DNA of 64,000 nucleotides from Serinus canaria (taxonomy: Eukaryota > Chordata > Aves > Passeriformes > Fringillidae), in assembly GCF_022539315.1 (NCBI RefSeq), contig NC_066332.1, forward strand, positions 5,155,158 through 5,219,157, given 5' to 3'. Below the pieces are notes generated by a model. It was not told the DNA's origin, searched no databases, and saw nothing but the letters and a program-made list of their open reading frames with translations. Numbering within the stretch: the first letter of the stretch is position 1; every line of letters starts with the position of its first letter. Positions 25,213 through 39,300 of this stretch are shown here, one piece after another. A program made the position numbers and the translations under genes.

Positions 25213-25420
25213 AGATGCAGCTGTTTTCCCCTGTTTCCTTCTGTTTTTCCCTGTTTCCCCGTTTTTTCCCTGTTGTTCTGTTTTTTCGGTTTTCCTGTTT
25301 CCCCGTTTTTCCCGTTTTTCCCTGTTTCCCCGTTTTTTCCTTGTTTTCCCATTTCCCCCTGTTTTCCCCTCCCTTTCCACTTCCCCCTGTTTTTCCCTGT
25401 TTTTCTCTGTTTCCCCTCAT
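25213..25420. repeat. Polypyrimidine tract of CCCTGTTT / CCCCGTTTTT units
   Basis: About 200 bp that is nearly all C and T on the plus strand, built from irregular 9-19 bp units. The minus strand is a purine tract of alternating G and A runs, which can favour triplex (H-DNA) or G-rich structures. It stays open in several frames on both strands only because the repeat lacks stop codons. Confidence 0.9.
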
Positions 25421-28400
25421 CACTGGCACAGCTCATGGTTGTAGCCAAGCTCTCAGTTCCAGCTGTGTCTGGGATTGCTGGTGGCAGGAGGAAAGAGGAG
25501 CATCCCTGAGTTCTGGTGCTATCTGGGAGCTTTAATTATGCTTTTTTCTCCATCTCATTTCCAGATGTGAGCCGCAGCACCCATCAGAGAAAAGTCTGGG
25601 CAGAGCCCAGCTGGGCAGTGCAGGAGCCAGGCACAGCCTGGGCAGCTCAGACTGCCCCAGCCCCAGCAGCAGGGACAGATTTTGCTGCCAGGGCCCTCCT
25701 GGGGAGCAGCATCTCTGCTGCCACATCACCCCAGCTGCCCTGACCTCTGCTAGCTGTGGTCTGGCTCATCCACAGCCCAAAATGAGTTTTTTTTTTCCCC
25801 CTCCCTAGACTCCCAACCCAACGTTTTTTCTGCCACCAACTCCACTCCAAAAGTATTCCTGAATTCAAGTCCAGTGTGATATTTAACAGCTTGCTACTCC
25901 AGATAGGCTGGCCCTCATCCAGGAGCATTTTACCTTAATTCCACCTCCCAATCCCAAGAATGCAAAGAATTTCCCCCTGGCTCTGTCCAGCTCATTCCAG
26001 GAGCCCTGAGCAGGGTGAGCTGTTCTTACCACAAGTGTTAAATATGATTTTTTTTCCCCTCTAATCCCTCAGCAGCAATGGCAGGACCCCATTCTGTGTC
26101 TCACAGGAGAAGGATCTCTGATCTCTCCTTCATGGAGAAGCAGCTGGAAGAGGTTCAGTGCTTGTGGTTTTCATGTCTGAGGTCACTAACGGGAGTTTGG
26201 AAAGGCAGGGAGGGGTGAGGGGCTCAAAAAATCTCTGTTAGCTCCATTGCAGGAGTTTGGAGCCTTCAGAGAAGGAACTGAAGGGAGGGATTTGGAGGAT
26301 ATGATAAAGCACACACAAAGGAGCAGGGTTGGATTTCAGCTTGTCCTGTGGAAATTCATTTGGTTTTTGGGGAAAGTTCCAAAATTCCAAGCCCTGTGTG
26401 CCCTGTGCTGGGCATCCTTCCCTGTCCCTGCAGCCCTGGGAGCTTCCTTGGCTCAGGGATGTGCTGAGTCCATCCTGGTATCTGGGCATTTATGGAAGAG
26501 AACAAAATTATGGGATTGGCACCTTCCTGCCAAAGGGAACTGCCAATCATTCCATCAGCACAGCCCTGAAACCCTCAGTGGTGCCTTGTAGGATGCCAGG
26601 GCAGGATCCCTGCCCACATGCCAGTTCTGAGATGACCCTGGGCTGGGGGTGATCCCAGACCCCTGAAGCAGGGACAGGGAATGGGATTAACCCACAGCTG
26701 GCTGCAGCTGGCACCCAGCACCACAGATGGACTCCAGCAGTGTCTGCAAGGGCAGGCTGAGCCAAAAACCCCAACCTGGACATCCAGGAAAGACTTACAA
26801 TTCCCAGAGGAGGAAAATCCAATAACTGTGTCCACAAGCCTTTGAGATTAGGGAGAACAGGCCCCACAAGACATGAAGCTGATGACATTTTGCTGCATCC
26901 CAGGAGAATCAGATCTTCCTGCACCCAGATCCTGCCTTGAGCCTCACCCAGATGATTTTAGGAGCAGAGCAGACCTGTCAGCCACACACCCAGCCAGGCC
27001 AGTGCTTAACTTGGAAGGATGTTGGTGTCTGGCTCAGCTTTTCCCAGAGGAACTCTCACTTCTCATTTTTATTGCTTTTCCCTGCAGTGCCCGTGCAGAG
27101 CCTGCCCTTGGCAGGGCAAGGTTTGTCCAAAGCCACCCAAACCAAGCCTGGGAATCCCTGGGGGAGCAGAAATGCTATTCCCAGGGTTTGCCAGCAAAAC
27201 CCCTCCGCTGCCAGCACAGGGATCCCCCAAACCTGCAGGTCTGCATCACCCTCGTGCAAACCTGACTGCATCTGCACCTCCAGCTTTTCCCTGGATTGCC
27301 TGGCAGGGATCCCTGGCTCCTGCAGGGCTTGGACTCACCCTGCTCCAGCACCATTTCAGGAGGATTTTAACTAAGGGGATCCAAGTCAGGAAAACACAGA
27401 TTTCATTTTTACAACCTGACCTTCACCTGCTCACAGCTCAGAGAGATCAAGGTGATTTTTGCTCCAACCCCAAAAAGCAGCATTTTCTGATAAACAGCTC
27501 CATATTCCTCCTCTCTGCCTGATCCCTGCTGGCTTCTAGATGGGACAGCTATCAACTGACTTTGCCACATGTCTGGAGAAATAATTCTGGGGGCAGGAAC
27601 ATCTCCATGCTGCCCTCCTCACAGGCATTTTAGGCATCACACGGATTTATTTCACAAGAAGACTTTTTCCCCCAGCTGCAGGAGCCCCTGGAGGTGCAGA
27701 TCTTTGGGATTTTCCAGCTGGTAGGAAGTCCAACAAATACAGAAGGAGCTGTTTTTCCAGCCATAGGCATCTCCCCAGTCCTTGGCTTGCAGACAGCTGC
27801 TGATGTGGCACGAGGACGTGTGCGGGAGGAGAGCTCATCCGGCACGGGGACATCCCAGAATAACCCATTGCCTAATTCCTTCCCCTTCTTCAGGTTTTCC
27901 TGAAAAAAAATCCCTAAAAAAACCCAAATCAGTATTACAGAGTCTGGCTAAGCTGGAGTTTTTATCGAGTCTCTACTGAAGGCTTTGGGTGATGTGTGAT
28001 GCTCTCAGTTGACCCTTAAGAGAAGAGGGATTTCTTATTTATTTCCTATTTCACATTTCTTGTCCTATGAGATTTAAATGTCTGCAAATTCCCTGTGGTT
28101 GGCAAGATCAATGCCTGAGTTTGTAAAGCTTTAGCACACTGCCTCTTAATGATATAAATATCCATCAGCTTGTTAATAAAGAGCACAAAAGCAATGATCT
28201 CATCTGCACCTGGACAATGGCACAAGGAAGTGAAAGCAGCTCACAAACCCCCAAAAAATAAAATAAAAAACCCCACTGCCAAAGACACAGAATCAAAACT
28301 CTGAAGGGAGCTCATTCATGCTGCTGCTGGGATGGTGCAGCCCTTTTCTGTGAGGTTCTGAGGAGGGGAGTTCAAATTCCCAGAGTTAAAGATGAGACAA

Positions 28401-31400
28401 GGCAGAATTTAAATCCCATCCCTACCGTGGTTCCTGGTTCCAGGTGTGTTTTCACCATTCCCTGCCTCCTGCAGGGCTGAGCTTGATGTGCCAGCTTCAA
28501 GAAACTGAATTCAACCTTCAGTCAGAGACTTCTCCTGTTTTGTCTAAAATGCATTTTTATATCCATAATATCCACACAAAATGCTCCAGAAGAGGTTCCC
28601 TAGGGAAGGGAGCTCCCCAGAGTTCAAGGATTCTCCCACTCACATGGTTCACTTTAGGTAGGGGTGAAGAGCAGGGAGTTGGACTCAATGATCTTTAGGG
28701 ATCCCTTTCCACTCAATCTATTCCATGATTTTATATCCTAGTCTATAAACACTCACATAAATATAAAAATAGAAATATCTATAAGTTCTGCCCCAGCCTG
28801 TGGTTGGTGCCCACCCCTCCTCAACAGGACAGCAAGGAAGAGAAATTGAAAACAAAGCTCAGGGGTCAAGAGAAACTCAGGAGCCACCCAGAGCCACCAA
28901 AGCTGCCTGGAGGAGGAGCAGGCACAGCCCCTCCACCACCTGCCCTGCAATTAAAACTCCAAAATTGACCCAAAACTCCAAATTTGTCCCAAAAGCACCT
29001 CTTGGAGCCTCGGCCAGGACACAGCTCCTGCAGGGACTGAGAAAATGTGACTGTGGGACCAACCCTCATGAAAGCATTTGGGGAACCCTGCCAGTGCCTG
29101 CATCTGATTTTTTGCCTCAACTCCAGCCAGCTTTAATGCAACATCAGCTTGGAAGCTGTAAAACATCAGACAAACAATGTAAACCAATGCAAGCAGCAAG
29201 ATTTAACAGGAAACAGGCCGTGCTCTTCGTTTTCTGGATGGGAGAGCAGCTGGCCGGGGCAGGGATGATCCCATCCAAAACTCCTCACACCCATTTGCTG
29301 ATTTGCAAGGAGAAAAAAGGGGGCTGAAGGCTGATTTCATGGGGGGGTTAATGTAAATCATCTGTTTGTGGCTTCAATTGGGACAAAAGGAAGAAAAGTC
29401 ACAAAAAAAGACAGATAAAATTTTATTAAACTAAAAAAAAAAAAAAACCAAAAAACCAAAAAAAGACTAGCAGGAGGAATGGGATGCCTGGAGATGTTGG
29501 GATTTCCTGCTTTTCCTAGGATTGGCAGTGGCATCGAGGGGAATAAATGTCTGTGCCCTGGAGCAGGAATAGCTGCACTTAACACCTCTTCGGGGGATTT
29601 GAAGGCTGGCAGAAAGCTCCAGGAGGAATTTTCTCCTGCCAGCTGTGGCCAGGGCTGAGCTCAGCAATGGCACCCGGATCCTGTGACCTCCAAACAACAC
29701 CAGGGACAGAGCCAAAACCTGCTGGGAAGGCCGGGAGCCAAGGGATGAGTGTCAGGGACAGGCCCTGAGATGGTCATTGGGGTCAGCCCAGCTGATCTAA
29801 TCCCTAAATCCACTAAAATCCATTCCCATCCCTCTCCTCACCTCCCTGTTCCTGCTGCAAGGCCCTGGCAGTGGTGCCAGCTCCAGGGATATCCCACAGG
29901 GTAACACTGCTGAACCTCACTGCTCCCAAAATTCAGCCTCACCTGGGCTTCCCCTTCCATGGATCCCACCCAGCTCCTGGCAGAGCAGCCCAATCCCCCC
30001 AAAATCTGACCCAAACTCACAGCACTGCAGGATTTCATCTTCTGAGGCTCCACCAGGTGATTCCAGGCAGATCCAGCCCTTCCCACATACCCCACAGGGA
30101 TCAGCAGTGCTAGGAGAAGGGCTCAGCCTGATTTCCAGCAGCTCAGGAGGATCTCTGCCCAAGCAAAGGCAGCTCAGGACACACTTGGGGATTTTGGGGA
30201 TCTCTTTCCACCAGCTGCTTTTCCTTCCCCACCCACTTTTATAGGAGCCTGCTGGCTCCCATTGGCTCAGGACACCCTTTTTATAGCAACCACTCTGCCC
30301 CATTTCAATTGCATTCAATAATTCCTCAGCTCATTGTCCTGCAGAGATTAGTTACACATAAGCATATTTGAATGATTAACTCCTGGGCTCTGCTGAGGCC
30401 CCAGCAGAAAATGCTGAATCCAAAGGCTCCCTCTGACTCTCCCTGCCTCATCACTGCTCCCAAAATATTGTGGTTTTCCTTGGAGCCTTTGCTCCTGGCC
30501 TGCTCCAACCAGCTCAGCTGGCACTGGAGGGAAGAGTTCAGCAGGGAAAAGGAGAGGAAAAAGGCTGGGAAAACTCAAACCCCAAAGAGGAAGGAGCAGT
30601 GTTTGAAGAGTCAGTCACAGTTTGGGGTGAGTATCAGCAGGTCCCATCTCATCCCACTAAACCTGGTGGCTTCCAAGGGTGGCAACCCCAGCAGCACAGG
30701 GATGGGTTACCCATGGCAACCCTCCAGCAGCTTTTGGGAGCACGAGGGGGATTTAGGGCCATTTCCAGGGGGTTGAGCTATTTTCACCATGGCTTCAACT
30801 GCTGAGTGTCACCTGAGGTGGTGACACAGGCCAGAGGGTCCTGGCCCACTTGGAGCAGCCCATGGGGATGGGACGGAGGCAATTTCCTGCTGAGCCCGTG
30901 CCTGGAGGCAGGATGCTGAAGAGGGAAAGGGACAATGTTTAAATTGGCTTGGATTAGCCCAGTTCCATCCCCCAGCCTGCTCAGCCAGCTGGGCCCAGGG
31001 AAGCAGCAGCTCTTGGGGGGTTTCTGGGTGATGAACAGCAAACCTGCAGAGGAAGAGCTGGATCCCATCATGTTCTGTGTGGGTGTTTCCAGTCCTTCCT
31101 TTTCCCTCCCTCCTTCATGGCTGCTGCACCCCTGAGCCAGGGCTCTGTGTCAGGAAATGCAGGAACCACACAAAAGGGGAAATGCAGATGAATTTGAAGA
31201 GTATTAAACACCCAGCAGATGAGAGAGGGGATTGAGATTGAACACTGCAGCTGCTGAGGCTGGAAGGGCTCCAGAGCTCAGGGCTCAGCCAAGCCCCAGG
31301 AAGGTGAGTCCTGTCCCACTTTCCCCACAGGACAAGAGACACCAGTGCACCCAGAAGGGCACTGGGATGGTGCAGAGCACCCAAGGTGCCTGCCCTGCAC

Positions 31401-33000
31401 ATTTCTCCAAATCTCACCTGCTTTTAGTCCACCCCAGACATTTCAGAGCTCAGTGTGTGTTGCTCATCCCTGTCCTGGTCCGAGGCACTCAGAAAACTGA
31501 AAACATCAAATTAATAAAAATCCAGCCATTTTTTAGAACCCTCTCAGCCCTGTACAAGAGCAGATACTTGACCCCCAGCTGCTAATAAAAGCCCTCAGGT
31601 TCTTCTCCTTCCTTCACAAGCAACAAAAAACTTGGGAGACGCTTTTAGACCTGGCAAAAATCTCTCCAGTCCATGTTTAAAGCCTCCAGCACATCCCCAG
31701 GAGTAAAATTCCACTCTAGTTATGGGTAGCAATAAAAGAAAAAATAGGAAAAGCCTGATACTGGCCAGGCTGAGGTGCACAAAGCTTTTCCTGAGTCCTC
31801 TCTGCCAAAACCCAAAGTGTGTCACAAGTTTAGCTCCCAGCTGAGGCTGCTGCTTCCAAAGGGAAGTGGATGTGGTGCCAAGGCAGGCAATTTCTGGGAT
31901 GCAGAACGTGCTGTTTCCACATTGCCCTGGCACAGCTGCCACCCCAGGGCAGGCAGAGGCAATAAAAAATTTCATCAGAGAAAATGCAACACAGAAAAAT
32001 ATCTCTGTGTGAGTGTGCATGTGTGTGCTTCAGAAGAAGGATCCAGAACAATCCCAGTTTGGGCTGGGATGGATTGAGCTGGAGGGGGCCAACACAGCCA
32101 GGGGAAGGGAATGGTTGGGTCAAATTTAAGGCAGTGGAGAGGCACTGTGGAGTAATTTTGCCAAAATGAAGAAAAATTCAAGAGAAAACTGTGGTTAAGA
32201 TCACCCTGAAACTCCACTTTATCCCAGCAGCATCCTGGGACTCATCCCTCCCACCAGAGCAGCCCCAGTTCCAGCTGTGCTGAACCCACAGGCACAACAC
32301 CCAAGCCTGCTGCAAGCCCTGCCAGCCTGGCCCCTTCCCTCTGCCCACAGCCCAGAAATGAAGGATTTGCACCCTGCCAGCCAGGCTCCCACCTGCCAAG
32401 GGGCCAGGCAGGCCTGGGAAGGGGCATAGGGAGCAAATCCCAGATTTCTGCATCCCAGCCCTCAGTGAGAGCAGCCTGAATGAGCTGCAAACACCGAATG
32501 CACTGCTGGAGGAAGGGAAAGCACTGCCAGAAAGGGTGGGAGCTCAGGAGATCCCAGAGTCCAACCCCCAGCTCCAGCAGGGTCAAGCAAATCTTGTGGA
32601 AAAACCACAAATTTCCAATGGGGTGGAGAGCAAAGTATCAACTAATCAGGTGTGAGCCATTTCAGTGCTGGCTGAACTCAATCTGCTTCCAAAAAAAAAA
32701 CCCAAAGCTCCACATTCTGTGGGTTTGCTTTTCCTGCCTCACCTTTAGCTAATGAACAACCCCACCAACAAAAAGCAAATGGATTTTGCTCCCTGCCTGC
32801 CCCATTCTGCACTCAGTGGGGGGCACATGCTGGAACCCTGGCTGCTGAGAATTTTAGATTTTCTGTGCTGCCAGGCACTGACCCCCAAGAGAACACTGCA
32901 TTTCACCTGAGGCTGTGGAGAAAAATTCAATTTAAATAAAATTAAATTCCAAAATTAAATGACAGAACTGGGATTATAAGTGTACAGTTTGAACAGAAGT
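25421..33000. other. Intergenic, no gene supported
   Basis: 7.5 kb between TPST1 and CRCP, with moderately high GC. Many 60-170-codon frames occur on both strands, but they overlap, have low-complexity composition and match no family I recognise. A CR1 3' end lies at 28590-28735. A non-coding RNA gene cannot be ruled out. Confidence 0.5.
28590..28735 (+). mobile_element. CR1 LINE 3' end fragment (plus orientation)
   Basis: Ends in GTTGGACTCAATGATCTTTA, then GGGATCCCTTTCCACTCAAT and CTATTCCATGATTTTA, the decayed form of the CR1 3' end. The 5' limit is vague. Confidence 0.75.
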
Positions 33001-33039
33001 GTGTAGCATCACATGGTAGAAAACTTAAAGTTCTAGAAT

Positions 33040-33300
33040 ACAGTAATATATGTTAAAAAATATAATATATATAGTAAAATATATATAAAGTAATATAATA
33101 TAAAGTTTGATAAGATAGAAGTATAATATAATAGATAGAAGTATAATATATATAATATATAACATATAACATATAATATATATAATACACATTATATAAA
33201 TTATCTAATATATATTATTTATAATATAATATATATAATAGATAGAAGTATTATATATATTATATATATCTATATGAAGTTTGATAAAATAGAAGTTTCA
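33040..33300. repeat. AT-rich microsatellite (TATAATA / GATAGAAGTATAATA)
   Basis: About 260 bp made almost only of A and T, with the phrase GATAGAAGTATA recurring at about 33114, 33132 and 33241. Intergenic. Confidence 0.9.
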
Positions 33301-35420
33301 GGGCAGAGTCTGATCCTTCACCTTCTCCATTAGTTTAGGTAGTATTGTGTAATTAGATTAAAAACACCTGCATTGCAGGCCACAAGTAATTAGTTATGAA
33401 GTTGAAAGTAAAAATAATTTAAGTATAATTTCTTAATTAGACAGTTGAGCCTTAAAAAGCCTTGTAAAGAGAGATCCAGCCCCATTTTTAGTTTGTTAGA
33501 ATGAAGTACTGTAGAACTCACAGGCTGTAAGACTGTGGTATAGATAAGAACTAATAAACAACTAAGTCCAAACAAGAAATTCCATCTCACACATTTAATC
33601 CCCACCTTAACTAAAGAAAAAAAAAACCCCAAAAAATCCATGGGTACAGCCTCACACACAGCCCTGAGCTCCACCAAAGCTGCTCAGCTCAGCAGGAGGG
33701 ATTTCCTGGATCTCTTTCAAAATTCCCTGGGCACATCTGGCTCCAGCAGATCCATTCCCCTTGCCCAGCACCAGAGCACAGGCAGGAGCAGCAGCTCCTT
33801 CTCCTCCCATAAAATAAAACCTCTTGTAAGAAAACTTCTCCAGCAGGGACTGCCAAAGAATCCTCAAGAAATGTGAATTTATGGGAAGAGAAAGCCCAGG
33901 TGTTTTGAAGTATCAGATCAGGGATTCTGGCAGCTCATTCCTCTTTCTCAGCACCAGAGCAGCCCTGAGCAGAGCCAAACACACAACAGGGGGAAAAAAG
34001 TGAGGGAGAGATAAGAAATGAGAAAATGAAAAGTAAATTCCCCTTCTTAAATATTCAGGAAGTGCTGAGTGCTCAGTTTCTTCTCAGAACACACATTTTT
34101 TACCTTTCTTGCACCCCCAGAGGCACTCAGTGCCACCTTCTCTGTTCCAGGATCAGGAGGGTCCATCTCCTGTGGCTAATTAAGGGAATAATTAAGGGAA
34201 TAAAAAGCAATGTGGGAGACTGGCAGATCTTCTGTGTGATATTCAGGACATTGGGAAATGGTGTCACATCAGCAAGGTGACATCTGCCCTCCATAAATAA
34301 TTTCTGATCTGGGGGTTCTGACCCTGAAAAGATCAAACAACACAACTCAAACCTGTCCTCAGAGTAAATCCTCACCTGAATTTACAGCTTTCAAACTCAT
34401 TTCTTGATGCAGTGCACAAGGCACAAGCCCAGAGCCTTTCACATGCTGTTCAGCATTGGATATTTAGGGGAATTACTGTTTACAAGCCATGGATGGATTT
34501 ACAGAGGGCTACCAGCTGTTAACATCTGGAGCTGATACTGATAGAAAGGTTCACTCCAGCAGTGAGTGAGGAGTTCCTGCATCCTGCACAGCACCCCACA
34601 AGCACACAGCTGCTGGCAAAAATCCAGCCCAGCAACAAATCAATTCCCAAGATGGAACACCCAGCTTCAGGGATCTGTTGAGTTGTTCTTGTTGGCTGAA
34701 GATATTTACAGTCTGCTTCCAGCTGCTTTTGATATGTTCAGAACAAATCTCAATAACTTCATTTTAGGAAAGGGCAGATCAAAATGTAAATACTTGCAGC
34801 CCAAGGCTGCAGCTTCTCAAACAACATCAGGGGCTGCTGTGAATAAAAATGTTAATTTTAAAATTAATTGAGTGTCTTTCCATGGCATGATCCACTTACC
34901 TCTCGTTTTCTTTCCTTTTTGGAGAGAAAAATATACATTGAAGTATCACAAACCCATCAAGGACTTTCCCCCTCCAACACTAAACAAACCCAGTCCAAAT
35001 GTACCTTTAGTCTCCAGCCTTTGAAGGCATTTAATGTATGATAAATGATCTTTAAGAGGTTACAAATATATTTTTCCAATCATTTTCTTTCCTCTCCAAA
35101 CATCAAAGAAGCTTAAATACCATGGAAACAAATATGACAAATCCCCCAGACAGTGGAATTTATCAGTCCCTTTCATACACTGCACAACTGAAGCTCAGAA
35201 AGCACAAATTCTCTGCATAAAAACACAAAATAAACCCATAACAGAGCTAAGGGGGAAAAAAAAGCCAGATATTGTGATTTGATCTCATCTGTAAGTCACA
35301 AAACTCCCAGGATGTACTTAAAATTTTATTTCTATTTCCAGTACATCATAATAATTATAAAAGAATGGTCTGCAGCCACAATTTAAACCAGTGGCTGACT
35401 TTGTGTGGATATTCACACAC
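33301..35420. other. Intergenic DNA next to the CRCP 3' end
   Basis: No coding exon or structured RNA was recognised. The right part may include CRCP 3' UTR if a distal polyA signal is used. Confidence 0.45.
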
Positions 35421-35426
35421 AAATGA

Positions 35427-36214
35427 TTTATTATAATCACAAAGGCTTTCAACATGAAATACTTGATCCTGAAATCCTTCATCACACAAAAAAGCTCAGG
35501 AAATTCTGCTTCATCCAGGCCTGACTCTCATTTTTCCAAACCAGATCAAGAGCTCAGTGTTGCCTCATTTATTCCTCCAGGAGTGCCTTGTCTGTGTGTG
35601 AATATTGCAATAAATGTTCAGAGGGCAAAGAGACACCTCAATATTCTGCTGTCAGGGCACTCACAGCTTTGATTTCACACCTTCAACCCCCCCAGCTCCC
35701 TGGTTCAGAGCAATTTGCTGTATCTGGAGCTCTTTTGTTTAGAAGGGACTATCAGACATCCTTGAGTTGCCCCCCCCCACAGATCCTCTCAGTTCCATGA
35801 CGCCAAGATTTGGGAGCTCCTGTCAGATCTGCCCATGTCCTGCTCTGCAAACAGCCCCAGAATTGCCTTTGCACTGCTCTGGAAGCCACCTGGGCATCTG
35901 CAAAGCCTCTGCAAGGAATTCTCATTGCAGCCCTGCTGTGCTGATTCCATGGGGAAAGGAAAAATCCCCCAAGATGCTGAGCCCCAGCACTCCTCAGGCT
36001 GCTCCACTGCAAACCCTGGCACTGCCACCCCCATTTATGACAAAACCCCCAAACAATAGTGTCCTTTTCCCTGCTTCCTCGTGAACAATTGCTTCCCTCA
36101 TCACCTCCAAATCATAAAAATCTGAATCTATTTTACAGTTACGTCCAATACAGGATTGAACTGGTATCAAACCCAGACTAACAGCAGCTGGTTCTCTTCT
36201 GGAAGTGCTGCCTG
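35427..36214 (-). other. CRCP: Probable CRCP 3' UTR with polyA signals
   Basis: Follows the CRCP stop codon on the minus strand. AATAAA signals on that strand lie at 35573-35568 and 35432-35427, giving a 3' UTR of roughly 650-790 nt. Which signal is used cannot be told from sequence. Confidence 0.45.
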
Positions 36215-36358
36215 CTATGCCTGGTCACCTTTGTCTTCTGTTGCCATTGCTGAGTCCCTGTGCTGCTCCTCTGGATCCCCTGGCAGGATGTTGGTGACTG
36301 TCTGCAGGAGGGACTCGATCTGCTCCTCTGTCAGCCTCTCCTCGCTTTCTTCCACCAT
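36215..36358 (-). CDS. CRCP: CRCP last coding exon
   Basis: Acceptor CCTGCAG, then 47 codons from MVEESEERLTEEQIESLLQT to EDKGDQA and a TAG stop at 36217-36215. The first half is strongly conserved. The tail after NILPGDPEE is variable in the family and differs from human. Confidence 0.95.
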   Translation of the reverse strand: MVEESEERLTEEQIESLLQTVTNILPGDPEEQHRDSAMATEDKGDQA

Positions 36359-39300
36359 CTGCAGGTCAAAAAAATCCCATTGGCACCATCAAATCCACAC
36401 TTCCTCCCTCAGGGAGAAGGACTCAGCTCAGCAGGGAAGACTTTGTCAAGACACAGCCTGAGCTCATCACAAAAGCATTTCACAAAGCAGAACTCTTGGA
36501 ATATTTTGAAAAAAAAAAAGAAAAAAAGAAAGAACTCCATTGTTCAGCACGACAATTGGCACTGTGTAATGAGATCCTGCTTTCCTTCCAGCAAGGAAAA
36601 CACCACCCTGGGAACAGCCTGGCCTACCCTAAAGCCTCCCTCAACCTCCACATCCTTGTCCTAAGCCAGGCTTTTCCCTTAGCTCAGATGCAGCCCCACT
36701 TCCCTGACCTTTCTCCCAGGTTTCTGTGTTTTCATGGGATATCCTGAGAGGGATTCCCTGCACCTTGGCATCTCATCCAGTACCTGCAGGAAATCATCAG
36801 CCCATAAAGGAAATTTGGAATTTGCTTGGATTGGGAGACTCCTGGATATGAAGACATTTAAAAGCTCTGAGCAACAACAAAACCACTGCCATGACTCAAC
36901 TCCATGATTCCAGGAGATTAATTAGGGACCTACTCCCACTGTGGAGCTGGGGCAGCTTTTCTATCACTGCTACCAGTAAAACAACTGCCCTAATTTATAG
37001 GCAGCTGTTAAAAGGGAAAAAAGCTTGTCAGAGGACTGGAAAAGCAAGTCAGAAGAACTCTTCAAACACAAATGAAACCAATTAGGATTGTGGGGTTTGA
37101 GTTTGCTTTTTTTTTACAGCAAGTCCTTGAAAATGGCCTTTGAAGAGAAGTGATTTATAGTAATGATGGTTCCAAGTCAATGCAGGTTTAATCAGCCCTA
37201 GCTGTAAACTGCCAGCTCTTCAGATGCCTTCTGAAAAGCAGAGTGGGACTTCAACTCATTTTTGTTTTTCTTCAGAGTCCTCTTTGCACAATCTGATCAT
37301 CTTTCATCAGGATCATCCACAGATCAGCACACACACAGAGAATCCGCTCCTCAGCAAAAGGCAGACACTGAATTTCCATTTGTTAATGACTTTCAGGGGA
37401 CTATCCCCATCAAAGGATGAAAATCCCTGTGGAGTGGCTTTCCAAGCTCAACAACTACTGTAGGACACAGGCTTGAACAGCAGCCCTGGCTCAGCTCCCC
37501 AGCAGCTGCTCCTCTGCACTCCCTGTGCTCACACACACTCAAATCCCCCTGCCCTGGCTGGGAGAGCCCCTGGCAGCTGAATCCCACAGGGAATCATCTC
37601 AGCACACCTTGGAGCATCAGCACCACACCACCACGTGTGCAAGTGGAAGATGTCACTGGAACTAAATGTTCTTTCAGGTCTCTCCCAGCCCAAACTATTC
37701 TGGGATTGTGATTCCATGATCAAATCTGCTCCACCCACTCCTTGGTGCCAGTGCTGCTGACCAATCACTCCTCTCCAGATGACCTTTGCTGTTAAATCTC
37801 ACAGAGGATTATCAGCCTGGCTTTCAGGCTGCATTATGGGGTTATTCATTTCTGCTACACTCCATTTTCAAGGTGGGGTAGGTGCTGTGGGAGCAGGAGC
37901 TGCACAGAGAACCAGCCCAGGTGCTTTGGACACCTGGATCACTCCAGGTAGGATGGCTGAACCAATGTCTTCCAGATTTGTTACCATCCCTCAGAAAACA
38001 GCACTTGGCCTTGTTTAGATTGGATTTATTGCATGCCAGCAAGTTCAACTCTCTTCCCATTTTAATTTTAATATCTGGATCTCCTCTCCCTTTTTTCCCC
38101 TCCACTTTCTCCTTTAGGTGCTTGCTCTGACTCAAACAAAACCTGGGATTTCTCATCAGCTCTTACCAACTCCTGATTTTAGGGCAGAACATGAGAATTC
38201 CAATCCTTGTTTTCTTCCCTGCTCCCCAGTGACTCCAGATGAGTAATGCCCCAACTCCCAGTCTGAACAATCCCTCTGATGTCACTTTTGTGGCACAGCA
38301 CGAGGCTGACAGACTGCAGGGACAGACACAGCAGCTCTGGGGGTTGCTCTGGCAGCCCCAGAAATCCCAGCTGAGCACGAAGCTGATGAAAGAAAATCAG
38401 CTCTGGTGCTCTAAGTGATTTCATTCAAATGTTGTGAAAAGCATTTTTAGAGACGCCAGACCCTGCACTGAAGAGGGGATGGAGCTCCCAAATTCCCTTC
38501 TGCTGACACATCCAGAGGGAAGTGGGAATTCCTTCAATTCCTGCAGCAAAATTCACCTCTTGGTGCCTCTCTAGCAGCTCCCAGCAATCTCCAACAGACA
38601 CAAATCAACACTTAACAGGATGGACAGACAGCTTCTTAGTCCAGTTGATGCTTCAGCCTTATTTTGTTGGGATATTATTTGAGATTTCAAAGGTTCAAAA
38701 GCACAAACTGGAAGCAGCAAAGCAACAAGGCAAAAGGAAAGATTCAAAAATTAAGCCCAGACAGCATGTAGATAAAGAGGCAAATGAAACTGTCCTAAAA
38801 GGAAACAGATCTCAGGGGGACAGGAGGTCACTCATTCTACATCCAGCAGATGTTCTCACAGCCTTCTGATTTACAGCTGCAAGACAAAATAGCTTTGATG
38901 CTGAGAGCACAAAGAAATATGGTGCTGAGAGGAGAAATGAGATGTAAGAAGCAGCCCAAGAGGCAAAAAACCCCAAATGGATTCAGGTGTCTCCATTTCC
39001 AGCAGCAATTTTACCAATCTTGGAGAAAATCTCCAGCCAAAAGCCCTGCACTGGCTGAAACTGCTCAAGAGGCAGCCAGAGCCCATAAGCAGCCAGGAAT
39101 GCAAAGTTTATAGTAAAGAAAACAAAAATGCAAATGTTTGGAGGGAGGGGATGAGCTCAGATGTTGATGTTGGCAGTGCCACCCAGCCCGAATGGGAACA
39201 GTTTCCCCTCTCAGAGCATGCCATGTGAAAAGTTTGGGGTATTTCTGACCAAAGTTTGGGGTGTTCCTGACCAAAGTTTGGGGTGTTTCTGACCAAAGTG

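Noticed and set aside
24932..25535. Several frames of 100-190 codons on both strands
   Set aside because: All depend on the polypyrimidine tract, giving Phe/Pro/Cys or Gly/Lys repeats; not protein-like.
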